Source: an uncultured Prochlorococcus sp.
Lineage (GTDB): Bacteria > Cyanobacteriota > Cyanobacteriia > PCC-6307 > Cyanobiaceae
Direction: 5' to 3'
Length of the DNA: 64,000 nucleotides
NCBI GenBank assembly: GCA_902587615.1
Contig: CACILY010000001.1
Span: 1 to 64,000 of the forward strand
Position 1 is the first letter of the stretch. Each line of letters starts with the position of its first letter. Positions 19,990 through 29,810 of this stretch are shown one piece after another. A model generated the notes under the pieces. That model was given only the letters and a program-made list of their open reading frames with translations. It made no database searches and was not told the origin of the DNA. The position numbers were made by a program, and so were the translations under genes.

Positions 19990-20145
19990 TCAATCTGTTT
20001 TAGGAGTATTCGACGTGGCTTGGCGGCATTCTTTTATTGAGAGTTCCCGATCTAGTTCTTCTGCCAAGCTTTTTAACAAGGACCTTATTTCTGTCTCAGT
20101 GTCAGAAATGGACGTATTGTTGCGAGCTTTTTGTGAGGGATACAT
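19990..20145 (-). CDS. small hypothetical protein (51 aa)
   Basis: Own translation MYPSQKARNNTSISDTETEIRSLLKSLAEELDRELSIKECRQATSNTPKTD. Confidence 0.4.
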   Translation of the reverse strand: MYPSQKARNNTSISDTETEIRSLLKSLAEELDRELSIKECRQATSNTPKTD

Positions 20146-20799
20146 TCTGTGAGAATTTTATGATGTACCGAACGAGAATTTAGTCGAACTTTGAGATATG
20201 GCAAGAGTGCTAACTGTGATCCCTGACTAAATTTCTTACTCAGATAGCCTGCAATCCCCCATGCTTTCTTCAGAATCAGCTTGTTCTAAATGGCACTATT
20301 GGTCTATAAACACGCAATATCACCCTGATTTAGGGTTTTATATCGTGCCTTTTGATAATCTGATCAACTTAGCTGATTAGATTATTTCTTTACTTCAGGA
20401 GCATTCATTCCGTCATAGTCAGGTCCGACCATTACACCAACCACTGCAAAAAGTACTATTGAAGCTATACCTACCAAAATTGCTGTAGGAGCAGGAGTGC
20501 TTGTTAATCCGGCAAATGTTGTAAACATTAGAGTTTTGCGACGACCCTGTAAAAATACCTAACCAGTGAATTGAATTAGTCAAACATATTAATTTTGTAA
20601 TTGAGATGTATCCAATGATCTGTCTTGTTGCTTATTCTGTCGTATTCGAAGTAACGCAGGTCTCGAGTCTAAGCCTTTATTGGCTACAGTTGCAGCAAAA
20701 CTGCAATTCAAATATTGATAAATCTCTTGTAATATATTTATTGAATTAGATTTGACACAATTCTTTCGAGTTTACTAATTTAAGAATTATTTTGATCCA

Positions 20800-20834
20800 T
20801 TAATATTGATTTTATTTATTAAAATCAATATTAA
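20800..20834. repeat. perfect 14-bp inverted repeat, terminator-like
   Basis: ttaatattgatttt-atttatt-aaaatcaatattaa immediately 3' of minus-strand ORF 20839..21027. Confidence 0.75.
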
Positions 20835-20838
20835 CTTG

Positions 20839-21027
20839 TTAGTCCCAACCCCAGCTCTTTTTTATTTCTTCTAATGATTTACCTCTAGCCTTTTCCTTCT
20901 CACTCATAGGAATCCACTTCCAATCTATAAAGAAAGTTGCTCCAATTCCAACAAGTATATGACCAATTAAAACACCTGCTATATCAATATAGGTAAGAGA
21001 TTCTTTGCCAATTGAAGGATCGTACAC
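20839..21027 (-). CDS. small membrane protein
   Basis: ORF 62 aa MYDPSIGKESLTYIDIAGVLIGHILVGIGATFFIDWKWIPMSEKEKARGKSLEEIKKSWGWD. Confidence 0.6.
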   Translation of the reverse strand: MYDPSIGKESLTYIDIAGVLIGHILVGIGATFFIDWKWIPMSEKEKARGKSLEEIKKSWGWD

Positions 21028-21099
21028 TTAGAACTTGGTATTTAAATCATCTTACTTTAGACCATTGCGAATTAATAATTTATTTATGTTGAATTGAAA

Positions 21100-21210
21100 T
21101 TACTTTTTGTTTGATGGTCTATTTATTGCTTTTACACCAAATAATATTGATAGAAAGAGCAATATTAATATAAGAATAGGCGAAGAATTAGAAAAAATTT
21201 GAATCAACAT
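21100..21210 (-). CDS. microprotein, one TM helix (36 aa)
   Basis: Own translation MLIQIFSNSSPILILILLFLSILFGVKAINRPSNKK. Confidence 0.4.
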   Translation of the reverse strand: MLIQIFSNSSPILILILLFLSILFGVKAINRPSNKK

Positions 21211-21396
21211 TAATTACACCGATCTTTAATAAGTCTAAAACAATAATCAAATATTGCTCTTTTTATTAAGAATAGAAAAATGTTTTCTCCTTAATTTCAT
21301 TGGTAGCATTAACTAAATATATAATTTATTTAAAATTTAGTGGGTTTTGTATTACAGCTAATTATTAGCTCAATCAAATAGTAGTTATTTTCAGGT

Positions 21397-21705
21397 TTAA
21401 TTTTTGGCTGCTGATCTTCTACGTACAACCCTTCTTCCATCTGTTGCTCCTTCTATTGACTGAGTTGAATTTTCTTCATTGGCTTTTTGGGATTCGGTTG
21501 ATGAATCTAGTGAGTTTTCTTCCATCTCTAAGCAAACAGCAACTACTAGTGCGGCTTCTATTGGATTTGGGAGGTCACCAATAGTGATTAAAGCCTTTAG
21601 AACTAATTGCATTCTTGGATCTTTCCCTAGCTCAGGCCGGAGTTTTTTAACTGAGTGCCAGAGTTCTTTAGTGACTTCTTTAAGAAGTTCTTTGTCAGTA
21701 ACCAA
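21397..21705 (-). CDS. conserved hypothetical protein
   Basis: ORF 102 aa KELWHSVKKLRPELGKDPRMQLVLKALITIGDLPNPIEAALVVAVCLEME. Confidence 0.6.
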   Translation of the reverse strand: MVTDKELLKEVTKELWHSVKKLRPELGKDPRMQLVLKALITIGDLPNPIEAALVVAVCLEMEENSLDSSTESQKANEENSTQSIEGATDGRRVVRRRSAAKN

Positions 21706-21918
21706 AATAGTTCTCTTGTGATTTGGGATATTTTATTAGCCGATAGTTAGTTTTGTTATCTAGTTAAAGGGGTTAGTCACTAATCAGTGACTTTGTCCGT
21801 AAACAGATTTGCCTAATTAGGGGTTTCTTCTAGCTATCCTAACTAATAGTAGTATCCCAGCATCTTATAACCTCTCTAGTCTGATAATGAATATATTGTG
21901 AATTAATGCACCTTTCAT

Positions 21919-22155
21919 ATGTTTACGAGTGTTTTTTTCTTATTACTTGGAGTTTTTAGTGGCCTCTGGATTTCATGGCCCGGTCTTTTAGTTATAGATA
22001 ATTATTCATGTGCAAGAGAACTTATAGTTAAATCAAGGAAGAATCAATCAGATATTCGCTCTTTTCTGTCCATTCCCCCTAAATACTTACTAAGAAATAA
22101 AAAGATTACAAAACTAGATGAAATAAGGCTTTTAGCAGATACATGTTTTAGATAG
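21919..22155 (+). CDS. small membrane protein
   Basis: ORF 78 aa, N-terminal hydrophobic segment. Confidence 0.5.
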   Translation: MFTSVFFLLLGVFSGLWISWPGLLVIDNYSCARELIVKSRKNQSDIRSFLSIPPKYLLRNKKITKLDEIRLLADTCFR

Positions 22156-22389
22156 GCCTCCTTATAAACTATTTTCTGAAAGAATATTTATAATTAACCA
22201 TATTCGATTTTTTTGAAAATGGTTCAAAAATTAGATATGAATCTAGCTTTGACCTCTAATAAAATAAGACGATTTAGATCTTTTCTGTTTCTAGATCAAT
22301 AATTAAGGATTTTGCCGCGGAGCAATTCTGAAAAAATACTTGAGGATGTTTTAAATATTGGCAAATAACGGGAAATGCTGTAAGGTCTT

Positions 22390-22566
22390 GTGAATTTTAT
22401 TTTTATATTGTTGGCGTCTGACCTTTTAACAATTTTTCTATCCGTTTTACTTTCCATTGGAGGGGTTTTTGCCCTCACCTCTGGATTTGATGACGATGAT
22501 GATCAAGATGGAGGAGGAACAGGTAGTCCTGTTTTTGACCCTTTATTTGCTGGAGGTTCTGCTTAA
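22390..22566 (+). CDS. microprotein with TM helix and DDDDDQDGGG acidic stretch (58 aa, GTG start)
   Basis: Own translation MNFIFILLASDLLTIFLSVLLSIGGVFALTSGFDDDDDQDGGGTGSPVFDPLFAGGSA. Confidence 0.5.
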   Translation: MNFIFILLASDLLTIFLSVLLSIGGVFALTSGFDDDDDQDGGGTGSPVFDPLFAGGSA

Positions 22567-22574
22567 TTGACAAT

Positions 22575-22751
22575 TCACTTCGATTTAGGGTAAAGCTTGG
22601 CAATTTTTTGGGCTCGTTCATCCGCTTCTTTCTTACGATATCTCTTCTCCGTGATCATTCTTAAAATAATCCCTGGAGCGAACCAAATAATTAAAATTGA
22701 AACTGTTATAAATATTGGATTATTAATAGTAAGATCTAAAAGGGTATTCAT
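22575..22751 (-). CDS. small membrane protein (58 aa)
   Basis: Own translation MNTLLDLTINNPIFITVSILIIWFAPGIILRMITEKRYRKKEADERAQKIAKLYPKSK. Confidence 0.5.
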   Translation of the reverse strand: MNTLLDLTINNPIFITVSILIIWFAPGIILRMITEKRYRKKEADERAQKIAKLYPKSK

Positions 22752-22782
22752 TTTGTACCTATAGTTATTTCTGATTTTATTT

Positions 22783-23037
22783 GTGGATTTAAAAAAACGT
22801 CTAAATCTAAATACTTATGAATGGTGGAGGAATCATCGAAAGGTGATCGCCTATGGAGGACTTCTTCTTATTTTCGGTACATATCTCAGCCCACTAATAA
22901 AGTATACTCAAAATAAAAATAAATGCATCTCTATAGCTCAAGATAGATTTCTAGAGGAAAGTCCTTCTAATGATAAGAGATCCAAGGATTCTTCATTTGT
23001 ATTGGCTTATCAAATCTGTAACCATAGAAGTAACTAA
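22783..23037 (+). CDS. small membrane protein
   Basis: ORF 84 aa, one TM segment. Confidence 0.45.
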   Translation: MDLKKRLNLNTYEWWRNHRKVIAYGGLLLIFGTYLSPLIKYTQNKNKCISIAQDRFLEESPSNDKRSKDSSFVLAYQICNHRSN

Positions 23038-23328
23038 TCAAATTCAAATTTACACTTCTTATATTGAAAGGAGCTTAAATGCATTTCAATCCAGGACAGT
23101 TAAGTGATTAATTTAGATAATTAAGGTTTATTCAGCCCTCAATAGATTACTTGTTTGAAAAAAAGCCCATAACTATTATTATAACTTGGTAGTTATTTAG
23201 GGTAAAAATAAGGAGAGAGTAAGTGAATTAATTTTATATATATTCAATGCTTAATTCATTATTCATTCCTTTCTTTCTGCAATCCCTAATGATATTTTAA
23301 TTGAAATGCTTTCCAATAAATTATATTA

Positions 23329-23523
23329 TCAATGTTTTGTATACTGATCTGATTTCGAACGATAATAATCAGCTACACTTGTTAGCATTTCTATTATAAC
23401 TTTGTTTTGACAATTTGTTTTTTCTTGTAGTCGCATACAAGCTTCTTTTATATTTATAAAAGCATCCTCACATATCTCGGTGAGCTCATCTGTTGAATAA
23501 TCTGTTTCGTTTATCGGGACCAT
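23329..23523 (-). CDS. hypothetical protein
   Basis: ORF 64 aa, ATG start. Confidence 0.4.
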   Translation of the reverse strand: MVPINETDYSTDELTEICEDAFINIKEACMRLQEKTNCQNKVIIEMLTSVADYYRSKSDQYTKH

Positions 23524-23682
23524 TTGTTTTATGATAGTTGTGAAATCAATTATAAGAGAGAATATGCCATTTCGTTAAATATATCTTCACTTTCTCAATT
23601 AATCATGATAACGACTTTCTACACAGAAAATAACTAAATAATTAAGGCTCGAACTATAGTAAATCAATATATCCAACTTAAA

Positions 23683-23847
23683 TTAAGATCTACCTACGAT
23701 GAAATTATGAAAAACTGAATTGTATTTATATAATAAAAAAGCAATAAGGAATGAACCATTTAGGAAAAGAGCTACACCAAACTGTATCCACAGGAATGTT
23801 TTGCCTACTTTTGGATTGTCGCTTTTAGCATCAACTCGAAGTGGCAT
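23683..23847 (-). CDS. small membrane protein (54 aa)
   Basis: Own translation MPLRVDAKSDNPKVGKTFLWIQFGVALFLNGSFLIAFLLYKYNSVFHNFIVGRS. Confidence 0.5.
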   Translation of the reverse strand: MPLRVDAKSDNPKVGKTFLWIQFGVALFLNGSFLIAFLLYKYNSVFHNFIVGRS

Positions 23848-23897
23848 AGATTAAACGATCATAGTATATACATATATATATCAGAAATTGAGATTAT

Positions 23898-24110
23898 TTA
23901 TTGCTTTTGATTTCTTTGTCTTTGTGCTTCGTCATTCTCCAATGTTGTTTTTACAAGGTCTTGATAACCACCTTTAGCGGAAGCTATGGCGAACATAATT
24001 ATAAAAGCAGAGCCTGAGAGTATAATTACTCCGATAGATAAAGGGCTTAAATTAAGTTCGCTAGCAAATAAGGTGATCATTTCGTTAAATTCTTTTCTTA
24101 AGATTAGCAT
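23898..24110 (-). CDS. small membrane protein
   Basis: ORF 70 aa; TM helix then KGGYQDLVKTTLENDEAQRQRNQKQ. Confidence 0.5.
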   Translation of the reverse strand: MLILRKEFNEMITLFASELNLSPLSIGVIILSGSAFIIMFAIASAKGGYQDLVKTTLENDEAQRQRNQKQ

Positions 24111-24381
24111 TTTAGACGCCTTCTATTCTTCACAGTTAGTAATGAGATTAAATTGGTATCAATATAATCTGACGTGTTCGACCAATGAATTATCATTTAA
24201 TTTATTTTATGGTTACAAATAAGACTTAACTCTTATGATCAAACATGACTAAACATGATAACTGCATTTTGATCAGGAAAATTGTTTATTCTCTGGTTTT
24301 CTCTAAATGTTTTTATAGTATTTAAGAGCACGACCTAAACGGTTTCCTTCTGATCAGATTTTTTTCCCTTCATAGTATTTT

Positions 24382-26172
24382 ATGAACTTTATACAATCTA
24401 AAAAAGGTATGCTTCCAGATATTTCTAGGCTAATCATCGGACTTTGGTGCAAGGTAAGTGAGCGAGGGCGTCGCCAATTAATTATTTACCTGATTTTAGC
24501 GATTTTAAATGGAATTGCTGAGATGCTTTCTTTATTAATTATATTCCCTTTCTTAGCTGCCTTAACAGATCCTGAAAGTGTATATAACCTACCATTAATC
24601 AACTCATTTATGCCATCTATCGGTATTAATTCTCCTGATCAATTACCTCTTCTATTTACTATCCTTTTAGCTATTTCAGCTATAATCACCTCTTCAATTA
24701 GAGTTATAAATACTTGGTTTACACTTTTTTGGTCCTCGGAATTTTCAAGTTATCTAAGTTCAGAAGTTTATCAGCGTATTCTTTACTTGCCATATGAAGA
24801 GCAAATTCAGAAAAATAGTAGTAAGTCTATTACTGAAACATCAACCTATGTTAACTCTGTAATACGATTTATAGACTCATTTTTTAAATTTGTTAGTGCT
24901 TTTATTATTATGGTAAGTATATTTATCACAATATTTACAATTAATTGGAAGATTACCTTGTTTTCAGTACTTTTTTACGGACTTCTATATCTTACAATTA
25001 CATCCTTCTCTAAAAAACTGATTCTAAGAAAAGGTAAACTAATATCTCATTTACTTGAAGCACAAATTAGATATTTACAAGAGGGCTTAGGTTCAGTAAA
25101 GGATATTATAATTAATGGGAATCAATCTTATTATATAGATCTTTATAAAAAAGTCGACTTCCCATTGAAATATAATCAGTCAATGGTTCAATTTTTGAGT
25201 ATTTCACCAAGATTTATAATTGAAGGTTTTGTAGTTTTGTTTATAGCCTTTATTGGATATATACTTACGCTATCTGAAGGCCCAAATAACAATCTAATTC
25301 CTATAATTGGATCATTCGCATTCGCCTCGGCTAAGTTAATACCATCAGTACAAACGATATATTATTCCTTAATGCTACTTTTATCTAAATTTAGAGATGT
25401 CGAAATCGTTCTTTCACTACTAGATAAGCCTTTGCCTCTAGGAATACATTCTAAAGTATCTAAATATCAATTCGTTAATGAAATTAATTTCAAGGAAGTC
25501 TCTTTTTCTTATGATAATCGCGAAAATATATTAGATAAAATTAGTTTTACTATTAAAAAGGGTCAGACTATTGGCTTTATAGGTCGAACTGGTAGTGGTA
25601 AGTCAACTACAATTGATTTACTGATGGGTTTGCTCAATCCAAAGTCTGGTAATATTTTTGTCGATGGACAAGATATTCACAATAAACCAGAACTATTAAC
25701 TTCTTGGAGAAGAGGAATATCTCATGTACCGCAGGATATATATTTAGCTGATACTACAATTGCAGAGAACATAGCCTTTGGGGTTTCTTTGTCTGAAATA
25801 GATTTTGACAAACTTTATAAAGTCTCTAACCAAGCGCAGATATTATCTTTTATAGGAAGTCTAGAGAAAGGTTTTTATACTCCTATAGGAGAAAGGGGCA
25901 TTATGTTAAGTGGTGGTCAAAAACAGAGATTAGGAATAGCTAGAGCACTTTATAATCAATCTTCTATATTAGTATTTGATGAAGCCACCAGTGCATTAGA
26001 TAATACAACAGAAGAAGAACTAATGAATTCCATTAAATCAATAAGTCAAGATATAACAATCATAATGATTGCTCATCGGCTAAAAAGTCTTTCTAATTGT
26101 GATCTTATATATGTACTTGCTAAAGGTACTATAGATAGAGTCATTACTGATTTATCTGAAATTCATTCCTAA
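24382..26172 (+). CDS. ABC transporter, fused permease-ATPase (MsbA/HlyB class)
   Basis: ORF 596 aa; Walker A GRTGSGKST, signature LSGGQKQR, Walker B ILVFDEATSALD. Confidence 0.93.
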   Translation: MNFIQSKKGMLPDISRLIIGLWCKVSERGRRQLIIYLILAILNGIAEMLSLLIIFPFLAALTDPESVYNLPLINSFMPSIGINSPDQLPLLFTILLAISAIITSSIRVINTWFTLFWSSEFSSYLSSEVYQRILYLPYEEQIQKNSSKSITETSTYVNSVIRFIDSFFKFVSAFIIMVSIFITIFTINWKITLFSVLFYGLLYLTITSFSKKLILRKGKLISHLLEAQIRYLQEGLGSVKDIIINGNQSYYIDLYKKVDFPLKYNQSMVQFLSISPRFIIEGFVVLFIAFIGYILTLSEGPNNNLIPIIGSFAFASAKLIPSVQTIYYSLMLLLSKFRDVEIVLSLLDKPLPLGIHSKVSKYQFVNEINFKEVSFSYDNRENILDKISFTIKKGQTIGFIGRTGSGKSTTIDLLMGLLNPKSGNIFVDGQDIHNKPELLTSWRRGISHVPQDIYLADTTIAENIAFGVSLSEIDFDKLYKVSNQAQILSFIGSLEKGFYTPIGERGIMLSGGQKQRLGIARALYNQSSILVFDEATSALDNTTEEELMNSIKSISQDITIIMIAHRLKSLSNCDLIYVLAKGTIDRVITDLSEIHS

Positions 26173-26291
26173 AAAATTATATATATTTATTCCTCAAGTC
26201 ACTTTCAATAATATCTTTAAAATAAACTTCTTTAATTTAAAATATTACCTATTAATGAATGTTATTAAAATAAGAATTTAATATAACAATA

Positions 26292-27326
26292 CTATATTGT
26301 ATAAAAGTCTCTAAATTCAAAGTCTAATTTTAGGTGTTTGCAAATCGCCTTATAAAGTAGATTACATCTATTTAAATAATTATTAGCGTTTTTAATCCAG
26401 ATATATCCTTGAGTCTTATCCTCAAATGTATAACCTTTTCTTATTCTCATGGAAATCAGACACCATTTGATTGAATAAAGTGGAATCATCCATTTAAGAT
26501 CTTCTATCCATTTATCACATATTAGCCTACTCTCTAATTCTGTTATAACATTTATAGCTACTTCTTCTCTTATAAGATTTCTTGGATTGATTAACATATC
26601 TGTTACTAGTTTCCCACTAAAGTCCCATCCAGCATATTCAAAATCATAGAAATATAGCTTATTCTTATATATTAACGAGTTATGGAAACCTATATCTGAA
26701 ACTGATAATGTTTTTGAAATCAATAGTTTATTGTATAAATGATTAGTCTGTAAGACATGCTCTTTTAAATTATTAAAAATCTTAAGTAATTTTCTCTGAA
26801 TAAATATATCGTACTCTATTTTGCTATTACCTTTGTCTAAAGAAAGTATATATTTTAATCTTTGTTCTATACTATCAAAATGCTCCTTAACACAAAAAAA
26901 AGCCTCAGATGCATTGTAATTGCATCTATCTTTAACACTTAATCCTATTTTATTTACTTCTAGTACAAATTCAACTAACTCTAGCCAATGATTAGATCTT
27001 ATCTCATTCGCTTTTATTTTATTACCAGGTAACTTGTGAAATATTGCATACTTTTCTTTCTTATTAGCATGTATTACTCTCGATGTATTTTTTAAACCTT
27101 CTTCAATAAGCATTTTACTAAAATCAACTTCAACACCTAGTCTGTCTCTAGTATCATTTTCATCGTTTGGATATAATTTTATTATTGCATTATATCCTTT
27201 ATATTTTATAGCATATACGTCACTATTATTACCGCTATCTATTCGCTTTAATGACCCTTTTTCAATTGATCCACAATGTTCATTGATTATCTTATCTATT
27301 TGATTATTCATCTTATCTATTCTCAA
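26292..27326 (-). CDS. phosphotransferase (APH/choline kinase-like fold)
   Basis: ORF 344 aa; NAIIKLYP, SVSDIGFHNSLI and FYDFEYAG resemble APH-type catalytic and metal-binding motifs. Confidence 0.7.
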   Translation of the reverse strand: MRIDKMNNQIDKIINEHCGSIEKGSLKRIDSGNNSDVYAIKYKGYNAIIKLYPNDENDTRDRLGVEVDFSKMLIEEGLKNTSRVIHANKKEKYAIFHKLPGNKIKANEIRSNHWLELVEFVLEVNKIGLSVKDRCNYNASEAFFCVKEHFDSIEQRLKYILSLDKGNSKIEYDIFIQRKLLKIFNNLKEHVLQTNHLYNKLLISKTLSVSDIGFHNSLIYKNKLYFYDFEYAGWDFSGKLVTDMLINPRNLIREEVAINVITELESRLICDKWIEDLKWMIPLYSIKWCLISMRIRKGYTFEDKTQGYIWIKNANNYLNRCNLLYKAICKHLKLDFEFRDFYTI

Positions 27327-27945
27327 TCATTTTGTTGAGCTCATTCAAATTCCAGCTAGTTAATGTTCTTTCTTTAGGCCAATTTTCAACATATCCATTT
27401 GGAGAGTATAATATTCCTACAATACTTTTATCTAAATCATTTAGAATTTCAACAAGATCATCTATATATACTTCTATGCCTAGAGCTTTTATTCTCTTAA
27501 TTTTATCTGGTTTTGTGGATTCAAAGTAAATATTATCTCTTTGTATAGATCTATCCCCTTTATACGCAATCTCTTTCTCTATCCAATTAGTAGCCTCAAG
27601 CCGCAAATCATATTTTGGTCCTTTGTAAGGGTATTTTGTCTTATGGCTTACAATATATATCTTATATTTTTTCTTCTTTAGTTCATACAAAATAAGATTT
27701 AATAAAGGGGATATGTTTATTTTCTTAATGCATATTCCATAGACCTCAGCTTGTATCTCTGTAAAGATTTCTGGTTTTCTTATCCTATTGAAATAATCTC
27801 TAATTTCTTTTTTATTGTGAACACCTCCTTTCCCTCCATAGCCTCTTTTTATTGCTTCTAATTGAAATGCATTATCATATTCTATAAGTGTATTGTCGAG
27901 ATCAAATCCTATTATCATTTTCCAAGATTGATTTAATTTTTTCAA
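27313..27945 (-). CDS. HAD-superfamily phosphatase
   Basis: ORF 210 aa; FDLDNTL, IVSHK, IDDLVEIL; start may be internal Met at 27918. Confidence 0.75.
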   Translation of the reverse strand: MKKLNQSWKMIIGFDLDNTLIEYDNAFQLEAIKRGYGGKGGVHNKKEIRDYFNRIRKPEIFTEIQAEVYGICIKKINISPLLNLILYELKKKKYKIYIVSHKTKYPYKGPKYDLRLEATNWIEKEIAYKGDRSIQRDNIYFESTKPDKIKRIKALGIEVYIDDLVEILNDLDKSIVGILYSPNGYVENWPKERTLTSWNLNELNKMIENR

Positions 27946-28840
27946 TAATACCTTGCTTGTCTAACTTCATAGAAGATCTTACATAATTTTGATCCCCTAA
28001 TTTATGAATAAATTCATGAGGGGCTCCTTTTAAAAACACTGTTAGGTTTTTAGCGTTCTTTTTCGTAGTTGCTTGCCATTCTAATAACATTGAACCAAGG
28101 CCTCCTTTTTCGTAGTGTTCTTCTATTACTAACCATTTTGAGAACTTTATTGAACATTCTTCAAGTAAATCATTTGGCAATGGATTAAGTCGCCCTATAT
28201 CAAGAAACTCTATATGCTCGCGATATTCTTCCAATTCATCAATAGAATCTAATATTGACGATACTATCGGTCCATAACTTATAACTAATAAGCTTTGACC
28301 TTCATTTAGAATTGAACTTAGTCCATGCTTCCTAATTCTTCTAGGGGATAAATCTTTTTCTCCTTTTTTACCAAGCCTAATATAACTAGGTTTATTTACT
28401 TTTAACGCTTCATGAATATGGGCCTTAACCTCATTCGGATCGGATGGTGAATAAATAGATATTCCAGGAATCGATCTAATGATTGCAATGTCTTCTAGCG
28501 AATGATGAGTTGGGCCCAATTCTGCGTATGAAAGTCCAGATCCTGTTCCTACGATCACTACAGGATAATTATGGTAACCAAGTCCAATTTTTATTTGCTC
28601 TAAGCATCTCGTAGTTGTAAAGGGCGTAATTGTATAGACAAAAGGTCTAAGCCCGGTGCTTGCCAATCCTGCCGCGGTACTCATCATATTTGCTTCTGCA
28701 ATCCCACAATTAAAAAATCTTTCTTTAGCTACTATTTTAAATTTATCGAACATTCTATTACCAATATCCCCAGATAGTAAAACAACATCGGGATTGCTTT
28801 TTGCTATCTCAGTTATTTCATTTGCAAAAGCATTACGCAT
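27902..28840 (-). CDS. transketolase C-terminal half (pyrimidine-binding + C-terminal domains)
   Basis: ORF 312 aa; MRNAFANEITEIAKSNPDVVLLSGDIG...RFFNCGIAEANMMSTAAGLASTG. Confidence 0.9.
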   Translation of the reverse strand: MRNAFANEITEIAKSNPDVVLLSGDIGNRMFDKFKIVAKERFFNCGIAEANMMSTAAGLASTGLRPFVYTITPFTTTRCLEQIKIGLGYHNYPVVIVGTGSGLSYAELGPTHHSLEDIAIIRSIPGISIYSPSDPNEVKAHIHEALKVNKPSYIRLGKKGEKDLSPRRIRKHGLSSILNEGQSLLVISYGPIVSSILDSIDELEEYREHIEFLDIGRLNPLPNDLLEECSIKFSKWLVIEEHYEKGGLGSMLLEWQATTKKNAKNLTVFLKGAPHEFIHKLGDQNYVRSSMKLDKQGIIEKIKSILENDNRI

Positions 28841-28976
28841 AATCTATTTTTTCTATATCTTGTATTCTAGACCATCAATAGAGATTTAATATCTCGAAAC
28901 CTAATAACATAATGATATTAGTATTCATAGTTATTTGCTTTTTCTAATTTTATTAGAAAATATAATAAGTTAATAA

Positions 28977-29807
28977 TTATATGGCTAATTCTTTCTTTGC
29001 CATTTTTACTTCTTGATAATTTGGAATTCTATAATGCCAATTATTGTCATCTTCCATAAATGAAACCCCTTTACCTTTAACTGTATTACATATAATTACA
29101 CTAGGTTTATTTACATCTTTGAGAGATGATTCAAATGCTGCCCCCATTGATGTGAAATTATGTCCATCTATCTCTTGAACATGCCAACCAAATGCTTTCC
29201 ATTTATCTGCCAAAGGTTCTAAAGCTAAGATCTCGTTACTTCTTCCTGTTGCCTGCCATTTGTTGTAGTCAACTATAACTATTAAATTATTAATTCTTTG
29301 ACTTGATGCAAGCATAGCCGCTTCCCATACAGTCCCTTCATTGCATTCCCCATCACTAATTAATACATAGGAATTGAACACTATATTCTTAATGCGTGCT
29401 CCCAGCGACATTCCTAGAGCCATTGGAAGTCCATGACCTAATGATCCTGTTGCAGCTTCTATTCCAGGAATATATCCTGGAATAGGTGGATGTTCATGAA
29501 ATACACTTCCTTGGTTGCCAAATTCATTTAAAAGTGATTTAGGAAAAAAACCCTTCTCTGCAAGCACTTGGAAAAGAGCAGGAGCTCCATGCCCTTTACT
29601 TAATAAAAATCGGTCTCGATTATGATTATTAGGGTTTTTAGGTGATATTGATAATTGATTCCAATAAAGAAATACTAATAAATCTATGCAGGAAAGGCAT
29701 GATCCTAAGTGTGGAATTTTAGCTAAATGAGAAGTTTCGACTATTCTTTGTCTTAACAATCTTGAAATTGCTTGTAATTCAATTACGGTTTTTTTGTCTA
29801 CTTTCAC
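28977..29807 (-). CDS. transketolase N-terminal half (ThDP-binding)
   Basis: ORF 276 aa; SKGHGAPALF, GSLGHGLPMALG, ThDP motif SDGECNEGTVWEAAMLASSQRINNLIVIVDYN. Confidence 0.92.
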   Translation of the reverse strand: MKVDKKTVIELQAISRLLRQRIVETSHLAKIPHLGSCLSCIDLLVFLYWNQLSISPKNPNNHNRDRFLLSKGHGAPALFQVLAEKGFFPKSLLNEFGNQGSVFHEHPPIPGYIPGIEAATGSLGHGLPMALGMSLGARIKNIVFNSYVLISDGECNEGTVWEAAMLASSQRINNLIVIVDYNKWQATGRSNEILALEPLADKWKAFGWHVQEIDGHNFTSMGAAFESSLKDVNKPSVIICNTVKGKGVSFMEDDNNWHYRIPNYQEVKMAKKELAI

Positions 29808-29810
29808 TTG

